Below are positions 58,721 through 64,000 of a stretch of DNA of 64,000 nucleotides, piece after piece. Both the position numbers and the translations under genes were made by a program. Positions within the stretch are counted from its first letter, which is position 1. Each line of letters starts with the position of its first letter. Source of the stretch: Actinoallomurus sp040655075 (lineage in GTDB: Bacteria; Actinomycetota; Actinomycetes; Streptosporangiales; Streptosporangiaceae); contig NZ_JBFAJC010000021.1 of NCBI RefSeq assembly GCF_040655075.1, forward strand, positions 1 to 64,000, read 5' to 3'. The notes under the pieces are model-generated. The model saw nothing but the letters and a program-made list of their open reading frames with translations, made no database searches and was not told the origin of the DNA.

Positions 58721-59770
58721 GTGAAGGTCGTCGAGGTACGGGGCCTGGTGAAGGTGTACGAAGGCCCCGGCAAGCGGCACGTGCGCGCGCTCGACGGCGT
58801 CGACCTGGCGACCGGACGGGGCGAGTGCGTCGTCCTGCTCGGCCCGCCCGGCTCCGGTAAGACGACCCTGCTGCGCGCCATCGCCGGTCTCGAGGCCCCG
58901 ACCGCGGGCGAGGTCCACCTCGGCGGTCACCTCATGAACGGCCTGCCGCCGCGGATCCGCCGGGTCGGCCTGGTGGCCGCCTCGCACGCCCTGTACCCCC
59001 ACAAGTCCGTGCGCGGCAACATCGAGTTCCCCCTCAAGGCCGAGCGCGTGCCGCGCGGCACGCGCGAGCGCAAGGCCCGCTGGGCCGCCGACCTGCTCGG
59101 CATCGCGCACCTGCTGGACCGCCGCCCCGGCCGGCTGTCCGGAGACGAACGCCGCCGGGTGGCCCTGGCCCGCGCCGTGGCCCGGGAACCGGCCGTACTG
59201 CTGCTCGACGAGCCGCTGTCCGGTGTGGACGCGCGGTCGCACACCGCCGCCCGCGACGAACTGCGGGCGCTACAGCGGCGTCTCGGCACCACGATGATCT
59301 GCGTGACGCACGACCAGGCCGAGGCGATGGGCCTCGGCGACCGCGTCGCCGTGCTGGACGCCGGGCGGTTCCGCCAGGTCGGCACGCCTCAGGACCTGTA
59401 CGACGAGCCGGTCGACACGTTCGTCGCGACGCTCATCGGCACGCCACCGATGAACCTGGTGCCGCGCGGCGACCGGCTCATCGGCTTCCGGCCCGAGCAC
59501 CTGCTGCCCGCCGAGGAGGTCCCCCCGGATCGGCGGGTCACCATGCCGCTGCGCGTCGACCGGATCGAGTACCTGTCGGGCGACCGCCACGTGTACGGCA
59601 CGGTGACGCGGATCGGCCCGGAGACCCGGGTGATCGCACGGCTGCCCGCCACCGTCACCACGCCCCTCGCCGACGGGCAGACCCGGGAGTTCGCCGTGCC
59701 CGGTGACCGGGTGCGCTTCTTCGACGCCGAGTACGGGAACCGGACGGCGCCCGTACGGATCGGCGGGTGA
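58721..59770 (+). CDS. ABC importer ATP-binding protein (MalK/PotA/FbpC-like)
   Basis: 349 residues from the GTG at 58721, where similarity begins. Walker A LGPPGSGKTTLLRAIAG, a changed signature RLSGDERRRVALARAV (LSGDE instead of LSGGQ), Walker B LLLLDEPLSGVDARS and switch CVTHDQAEAMGL are present. A TOBE-like C-terminal domain (about 240-349) matches importers of sugars, polyamines or ferric iron. The next gene's GTG overlaps the stop. Two permease genes follow; no solute-binding protein gene is in the window. Confidence 0.9.
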   Translation: MKVVEVRGLVKVYEGPGKRHVRALDGVDLATGRGECVVLLGPPGSGKTTLLRAIAGLEAPTAGEVHLGGHLMNGLPPRIRRVGLVAASHALYPHKSVRGNIEFPLKAERVPRGTRERKARWAADLLGIAHLLDRRPGRLSGDERRRVALARAVAREPAVLLLDEPLSGVDARSHTAARDELRALQRRLGTTMICVTHDQAEAMGLGDRVAVLDAGRFRQVGTPQDLYDEPVDTFVATLIGTPPMNLVPRGDRLIGFRPEHLLPAEEVPPDRRVTMPLRVDRIEYLSGDRHVYGTVTRIGPETRVIARLPATVTTPLADGQTREFAVPGDRVRFFDAEYGNRTAPVRIGG

Positions 59771-59775
59771 GGGGC

Positions 59776-60690
59776 ATGGCCGCCGAAGCCGCACCGGGAG
59801 CTCGCCGGGGCGACCTGGCGGACCGGCAGGGTCTGATGACCTGGGTGTTCCTGCTGCCGTCGGTCGCGTACCTCGGGGCGCTCGTCGTCGTGCCGCTCGT
59901 CCTCGCGGTGGTGCTGGCGTTCTCCGCGGCGACCGCCGACCGCCCCGCGTACCGCCTCACCGGCGCGCGGTGGTTCACGACCGTGCTGTCCGAGGGCGTG
60001 TTCTGGCGGGCGCTGGGCGACACGCTGCTGGTCACCGGCGCCTCGACGATCCTGGTCGTGCTCGGCGGTCAGATCCTGGCCCACGTCCTGCTGGCCCGGT
60101 TCCGCGGCCGATGGCTCGTCCGGCTGCTCGTACTGCTGCCGTGGACGACGCCGGCGGCGCTGTCGGCGACCTCCGGGCGGTGGCTGCTCGACTCGGCCGG
60201 TTCCCCGGCCGGGTGGCTCCTGCGCGCCGTCGGGATCCCGCCCGGCGCCTCCTGGCATGAACGGCCCGTCGTGGCGATGGGCGCGGTCGTCGCGGTGCAG
60301 GCCTGGCGGCTGACGCCGCTCGCCGCGGTCGTCATGGCGGCCGGGCTGGCGGCGATCCCCCGCGACGTCCGGGACGCCGCGCGCGTCGACGGGGCGGGCG
60401 CGGTGCGGCGGGCGTTCGACGTGACGATCCCCCTCACCCTGCCGTCCATCGCGGTCGCCGCGCTCCTCACCGCCACACTGGCGTGTGCCGACGTCACCGT
60501 CGTGAACGTGCTGACGCACGGCGGCCCGGGATACGCGACCCAGACGCTCGCCACCCTGTCCTACGCCCGCGGAGTCGAAGGCGGCGCACTCGGGCGGGGA
60601 GCGGCGATCGCCGTCCTGCTCCTGCCACTGCCACTGGCCGGAGCGGCGAGCCTGCTCCGCGTCGTACGACACCAGAGTGTGGATCGGTGA
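59776..60690 (+). CDS. ABC importer permease 1 (binding-protein-dependent type)
   Basis: 304 residues from the ATG at 59776 (GGTGAGG upstream); a GTG at 59767 overlapping the ATPase stop is an alternative. About six helices, with the EAA-type loop DVRDAARVDGAGAVRRAFDV in the last third. The segment DADVTVVNVLTHGGPGYATQ-like (here CADVTVVNVLTHGGPGYATQ) resembles UgpA/MalF permeases. The protein ends in LLRVVRHQSVDR, and its TGA overlaps the GTG of the first minigene. Confidence 0.88.
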   Translation: MAAEAAPGARRGDLADRQGLMTWVFLLPSVAYLGALVVVPLVLAVVLAFSAATADRPAYRLTGARWFTTVLSEGVFWRALGDTLLVTGASTILVVLGGQILAHVLLARFRGRWLVRLLVLLPWTTPAALSATSGRWLLDSAGSPAGWLLRAVGIPPGASWHERPVVAMGAVVAVQAWRLTPLAAVVMAAGLAAIPRDVRDAARVDGAGAVRRAFDVTIPLTLPSIAVAALLTATLACADVTVVNVLTHGGPGYATQTLATLSYARGVEGGALGRGAAIAVLLLPLPLAGAASLLRVVRHQSVDR

Positions 60691-60746
60691 GCGTCACCGG
60701 CGGAGCGGCCACCCGCGTCGTCCGAGACCGGAGGGCGGACCGGTGA
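60687..60746 (+). CDS. Minigene 1 in the permease junction
   Basis: GTG 60687 overlaps the permease 1 stop (GTGA) and the TGA at 60744-60746 overlaps the next GTG. It encodes the 19-residue VSVTGGAATRVVRDRRADR. The N-terminal half resembles the start of permease 2 (MSVTEGLAAR) and the C-terminal half the end of permease 1 (RVVRHQSVDR). It is unit 1 of a 56-bp tandem repeat. Confidence 0.5.
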   Translation: MSVTGGAATRVVRDRRADR

Positions 60747-60802
60747 GCGTCACCAGCGTGTCGGCCACCCGCGTCGTCCGAGACCGGAGGGCGGACGGAT
60801 GA
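60743..60802 (+). CDS. Minigene 2 in the permease junction
   Basis: GTG 60743 overlaps the stop of minigene 1. It encodes VSVTSVSATRVVRDRRADG, differing from minigene 1 in four residues. The TGA at 60800-60802 overlaps the ATG of minigene 3 (ATGA). Confidence 0.5.
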   Translation: MSVTSVSATRVVRDRRADG

Positions 60803-60858
60803 GCGTCTCGGGCGGAGCGGCCGCCCGCGTCGTACGACGCTGGGGGGCGGATCGATGA
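60799..60858 (+). CDS. Minigene 3 in the permease junction
   Basis: ATG 60799 overlaps the stop of minigene 2. It encodes MSVSGGAAARVVRRWGADR. Its TGA at 60856-60858 overlaps the ATG of permease 2 (60855). This copy has diverged most (CGCTGGGGGGCG in its second half). Confidence 0.5.
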   Translation: MSVSGGAAARVVRRWGADR

Positions 60859-61718
60859 GCGTCACCGAGGGGCTGGCCGCGCGGACGGCGGCGCGGGAAC
60901 TGGCCCGGCAGCGGCGACGATACAGCGTGCGCCATGTGCTGGCGCGGTCGGCGCTCTACGCGACGGCGGTCGGCGCCGCGCTCCTGTGTGCGGTGCCGTT
61001 CCTGTGGAGCGCGGTCACCGCCGTCCGGCGGTCGTCCCCGGATGAGGCGGGTGTCGTGGCGCATGTACGCCTCCTGCTGCGATCCACCCCCTTCCCGGCG
61101 TTCGTGGGGAACACACTGGTCGTCGGCGTGCTCGTCACGGTGTTCACGCTGCTGGTCGCGCTCCCGGCGGCGTACGCGCTGACCCGTCCGCGGTGGGGCG
61201 GCGCCGTCGGCCGGACGATCGCCGTCCTGGTGCCGGCACCGGCCGTGGTCCTCGTTCTGCCGTTCTCCTGGGCCGCGCACGAACTCGGCCTCGGGCCTTC
61301 TCTCGGGGCGCTCGTGCTCGTCCAGCCGACGCTCACCATCCCGGTGGCGGTGCTGCTGTTCGGCGGTTTCCTCCGGGCGGTCCCCGCCGGCATCGAGGAC
61401 CAGGCACTCGTGGACGGGCACGGCCGCGTCGCCGCGTTCCTGCGGGTCGTGCTTCCCCAGCTCGCACCCGCGATCGCCGCGGTCGCGGTCCTGGCGTTCA
61501 CTCTGTCGGCCGGGGACTTCGTCTACGCGCGGGCGCTGGCCCCGGTGGACCCGACGGTGGCCACCGGGATCCCCGCCCGGCTCGGTTCCGGGGAGCCGTG
61601 GGCGGTGACGCAGACCGGCGTCCTCCTGGTGGCGGTCCCCTTGGCCGCCGCGGTCGATCTCGTCCTGGGGAGGATCATCGCGGCCGCGGCGGGCACGGCT
61701 GGTAGGACTATGGCGTAA
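60855..61718 (+). CDS. ABC importer permease 2
   Basis: 287 residues from the ATG at 60855, which overlaps the stop of minigene 3. Six helices, with the EAA loop IEDQALVDGHGRVAAFLRVV (MalG/UgpE type). The cytosolic N-terminus MSVTEGLAARTAARELARQR is partly homologous to the minigenes. With permease 1 and the ATPase it forms a complete importer core. The substrate cannot be read from the sequence. Confidence 0.88.
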   Translation: MSVTEGLAARTAARELARQRRRYSVRHVLARSALYATAVGAALLCAVPFLWSAVTAVRRSSPDEAGVVAHVRLLLRSTPFPAFVGNTLVVGVLVTVFTLLVALPAAYALTRPRWGGAVGRTIAVLVPAPAVVLVLPFSWAAHELGLGPSLGALVLVQPTLTIPVAVLLFGGFLRAVPAGIEDQALVDGHGRVAAFLRVVLPQLAPAIAAVAVLAFTLSAGDFVYARALAPVDPTVATGIPARLGSGEPWAVTQTGVLLVAVPLAAAVDLVLGRIIAAAAGTAGRTMA

Positions 61719-61744
61719 CCGTCGAACCGAGCGAGGAGATTGCC

Positions 61745-62278
61745 ATGGCGGGTCGGCCACCACTGCCCCATGAGTTCCTGCCCGAGGTCCCGTCCTTCAC
61801 GGTGACCAGCGACGACGTGGCGCACGGCGAGCAGATGTCGAACGCGCACGTCTTCAACGACTGGGGATTCACCGGCGAGAACCTCTCCCCGCACCTGAGC
61901 TGGGCGGGGTTCCCTCCGGAGACCAAGAGCTTCGCCGTCACCTGCTACGACCCGGACGCCCCGACCGGCAGCGGGTTCTGGCATTGGGTCCTGTACGACC
62001 TGCCCGCGTCGGTGACCGAGCTGCCGACCGGGGCGGGCGGCGGTGACTTCAAGGGGTTGCCCGAGGGCGCCAAGCACGGCCGCAACGACTACGGGAACAA
62101 GGAGTTCGGCGGGGCCGCCCCGCCGCCGGGCACGCCGCACCGGTACGTCTTCACCGTGCACGCGCTCGACGTCGAGGAGCTGGGCGTGCCCGAGGACGCG
62201 TCGCCCGCCGTCGTCGGCTTCAACATCACCGCCCACACCCTGGCCCGCGCCCAGGTCGCCCCCGAATACGGCCACTGA
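61745..62278 (+). CDS. PEBP-family (YbhB/YbcL-like) protein
   Basis: 177 residues, with GAGGAG 6 nt before the ATG. The phosphate-pocket motifs YDPDAPTGSGFWHWVLYDLP and YGNKEFGGAAPPPGTPHRYV are those of phosphatidylethanolamine-binding-protein-like YbhB/YbcL. There is no signal peptide. Bacterial members are mostly uncharacterised; some affect kinase signalling or bind small anions. It starts 26 bp after permease 2 and may be in the same transcript. Confidence 0.88.
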   Translation: MAGRPPLPHEFLPEVPSFTVTSDDVAHGEQMSNAHVFNDWGFTGENLSPHLSWAGFPPETKSFAVTCYDPDAPTGSGFWHWVLYDLPASVTELPTGAGGGDFKGLPEGAKHGRNDYGNKEFGGAAPPPGTPHRYVFTVHALDVEELGVPEDASPAVVGFNITAHTLARAQVAPEYGH

Positions 62279-62326
62279 CGGCAGTGGGCCGGCCCCGCTC
62301 GTACAGAGCGGTGCCGGCCCGCCGGG

Positions 62327-62386
62327 TCCGTTCTGGACGTCTACTTTCGGGACCCCGACGGCAGCCTCATCGAGGTCTCGGCGTAC
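62327..62386 (+). pseudogene. C-terminal scrap of a VOC/glyoxalase gene
   Basis: A frame encodes SVLDVYFRDPDGSLIEVSAY, the typical last strand of VOC proteins (VYFRDPDGNLIEV). No N-terminal part precedes it within the gap after the PEBP gene. Confidence 0.55.
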
Positions 62387-62472
62387 CGACCTCCCGGGCG
62401 GACGCGTTCGTGGGGCCGCACCACGGGTACGGCCCCACGGTTCGCCCGGGGACGGCTATGGCATCCGGCCGG

Positions 62473-63849
62473 TCACAGGGACGGGCCGGTGGCGACGACG
62501 TCGTGTGCGGTGACGTCCCCGCCCGGGACGATGCCCTCGAATGGGAACCGGTCGCCGAAGGCCGGTCGAAGATCGGTCAGCCAGACGGCCTCCGGGTCGT
62601 ACTTGGCGAAGAACGGCCGGTTGACGAACTCCGGGTCGCGGCACTGGATGAAGTGCAGGACGAACAGCTTCTCCCCGCCGATCTCGGCGACGCCGTCGAC
62701 GCACACCTTGCCGGGCGTCGCGGACATCGACGGGCCGCGTACGGTGCGGCAGAGCCCCGAGACGTTCTTGTAGGCGTCGCGGAAGATCTCGTATGCCCGG
62801 GCGAGCGGTACGGCGAAGTAGTCCTGCGGTCCGGTGTCACGTTCCACGAACATGTAGTAGGGGATCATGCCCATCCGCAGCTGTCGCCGCCACATGGCCT
62901 CCCATGTCAGGGGCATGTCGTTGATCGTGCGGATGAGCGGCGCCTGCGTACGGATGACGGCGCCGGTGTTGATGATGCGCCGGGTCGCCTCCGACACGAG
63001 ATCGGACTCGAGTTCGCGCGGGTGGGTGAAGTGCGCCATGAACGCGAGGTTCTTGCCCGCGTCGACGACCTTCTCGAACAGGCGGAGCGTGTCGTCCGCG
63101 TCGGGGTCGGTGACCCAGCGCTGCGGCCAGTACGCCAGGGCCTTGCTGCCGATCCGGATCGACTCGAGCTGCTCCAGCTCCAGCAGCGGCTCGATGTAGC
63201 GGCGGAGCACGGGCTCGCCCATGATCATCGGGTCGCCGCCGGTCATCAGGACGCTGGTGACCTCCGGGTGGGCGAGCAGGTAGCGCTTGAGCTGCTCGAC
63301 GTCGTCGCCCGCCATCTTCAGGTCGGGCTCGCCGACGAACTGCGCCCACCGGAAGCAGTAGGTGCAGTACGCGTGGCACGTCTGCCCCTGCTTCGGGAAG
63401 AACAGCACCGTCTCGGGGTACTTGTGCTGTACCCCGGGCACCGGCTCCTCTTTGAGGGTCGGGATGTTGAGCTGCAGCTGACCCGCCGGGTGCGGGTTGA
63501 GCTTCATGCGCACCTCGTGGGCGGCGGCGTCCACCTCGGCTTTAGGTGCTCCCCGGCGCAGCAGGTCGGAGATGCGGGCGACATCCTCCGCGGGGAGCAT
63601 GTCCTCCTGCGGGAAGACGAGCCGGTACATCGGGTCCTCCGGAGCGGCGGACCAGTCGATCAGCTCGTCGACGACGTAGCTGTTGGTACGGAACGGCAGG
63701 ACCGTCGCGACCGCCTGGATCGCCAGGCGTTGCTCGGCGGTCAACCCTGCACGAGCGGTGAGCTCGCCGAGGTGCTTTGCCGTAAAGGCGCGGAACCTGC
63801 GGCCGGTGGTGTTCACCGCGGCCGGCGCCGCGTCGTTGACCAAGGTCAC
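62473..63849 (-). CDS. Lysine 2,3-aminomutase-family radical SAM enzyme
   Basis: 458 residues from the GTG at 63849 (GGAGGAG upstream; the frame opens to 63903). The radical-SAM cluster CxxxCxxC is TCHAYCTYCFRWAQF near residue 155, followed by MTGGDPMIMG. Length and order match KamA-type aminomutases, which use PLP and SAM to turn L-lysine into beta-lysine. The insert-free C-terminus has FIQCRDPEFVNRPFF. Beta-lysine serves in osmoprotection or in building streptothricin-like antibiotics, but neighbours needed to choose are outside the window. Confidence 0.85.
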   Translation of the reverse strand: MTLVNDAAPAAVNTTGRRFRAFTAKHLGELTARAGLTAEQRLAIQAVATVLPFRTNSYVVDELIDWSAAPEDPMYRLVFPQEDMLPAEDVARISDLLRRGAPKAEVDAAAHEVRMKLNPHPAGQLQLNIPTLKEEPVPGVQHKYPETVLFFPKQGQTCHAYCTYCFRWAQFVGEPDLKMAGDDVEQLKRYLLAHPEVTSVLMTGGDPMIMGEPVLRRYIEPLLELEQLESIRIGSKALAYWPQRWVTDPDADDTLRLFEKVVDAGKNLAFMAHFTHPRELESDLVSEATRRIINTGAVIRTQAPLIRTINDMPLTWEAMWRRQLRMGMIPYYMFVERDTGPQDYFAVPLARAYEIFRDAYKNVSGLCRTVRGPSMSATPGKVCVDGVAEIGGEKLFVLHFIQCRDPEFVNRPFFAKYDPEAVWLTDLRPAFGDRFPFEGIVPGGDVTAHDVVATGPSL

Positions 63850-64000
63850 GTTGACGTTACTCCTCCGAGTCGACGGGAAACGCGCGCGCGACGCCTGTCG
63901 CATCGGGTCTCATCGGGACCCGCCGCAGGCGTCCGCTGTCGGGGTTCGCCCTCCTTCACGGTCAGGCCGCGACGCCATCACGCCGCAGCTCGCCACGCTC

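Larger units (their letters stand above)
60687..60854 (+). repeat. Three 56-bp tandem repeats forming a stop-start relay
   Basis: Units 60687-60742, 60743-60798 and 60799-60854 each run from a start codon (GTG, GTG, ATG) and AGCGTC to the base before the next start. The fourth, partial unit is the first ~35 bp of permease 2. The period of 56 is not a multiple of three, so each unit shifts the frame by one step, which the 4-bp stop-start overlap then compensates. Confidence 0.9.

Noticed and set aside
60687..60854. CRISPR-like or purely non-coding tandem repeat
   Set aside because: There are no spacers, and every unit starts and stops in exact overlap with its neighbours and with both permease genes, which favours a coding relay.

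Overview
The window is high-GC DNA with the codon bias and gene content of a filamentous actinomycete: a pSAM2-like integrative element, an ECF sigma factor of the SigR type, a subtilisin-inhibitor-like secreted protein, a polyprenol-phosphate mannosyltransferase, several SpoIIE-type phosphatases and a DUF6177 protein. A member of Streptosporangiales/Thermomonosporaceae would fit, but that placement is inference.

Region 1 (1-7.6 kb) is the right part of an actinomycete integrative and conjugative element (AICE). A GntR repressor faces, across a CCTAGG-rich operator region, a rightward run of close-packed genes: Pra-like protein, FtsK/TraB DNA translocase, small proteins, Spd-type DUF2637 membrane protein, RepSA-type initiator, excisionase and tyrosine integrase. 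Just past the integrase lies the 5' half of a tRNA-Arg(CCU) gene, cut at the anticodon loop. A second copy of this half sits at 8.9 kb.

Region 2 (7.6-24.3 kb) is accessory DNA of patchwork origin. It holds remnants of transposases (IS982- and IS5-like), of RidA, L-serine dehydratase, ArsR and other genes, between intact cargo: an aminoglycoside-phosphotransferase-like protein, a two-component system next to a MacB/FtsX-type ABC exporter, a CPCC zinc protein, a VOC protein, GNAT and methyltransferase enzymes and several small secreted proteins. A ~165-bp module, first seen next to the second tRNA half, recurs at 18.4 and 19.1 kb and, degraded, at 24.2 kb, so it divides the region into segments. 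A 107-bp hairpin-rich sequence forms an inverted pair around 17.7-20.2 kb.

Region 3 (24.4-64 kb) looks like chromosomal backbone. It carries a TMEM175-like channel, envelope glycosyltransferases and an acyltransferase, a multidomain PAS/GAF/PP2C/HATPase phosphatase, a large secreted M14 carboxypeptidase, a sigR-like gene without an adjacent rsrA, a DUF6177 locus split into two coupled genes beside a proline/glutamine-rich MinD-like ATPase, a CBS / GAF-ANTAR / PP2C stress-signalling cluster, a GT4 glycosyltransferase preceded by a coupled small ORF, proS, lepB, an ABC-F protein, YceI, a PAP2-DAGK fusion, an ABC-2 polysaccharide exporter pair, a secreted phospholipase-D-like protein, an ABC importer, a PEBP protein and a lysine 2,3-aminomutase homologue.

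The most unusual structure is between the two permease genes of that importer (60687-60858). Three 56-bp tandem repeats each encode a 19-residue peptide, and every stop overlaps the next start by 4 bp (GTGA/ATGA), so the permease genes are joined by a chain of three minigenes that looks like a multiplied copy of the permease-permease junction.
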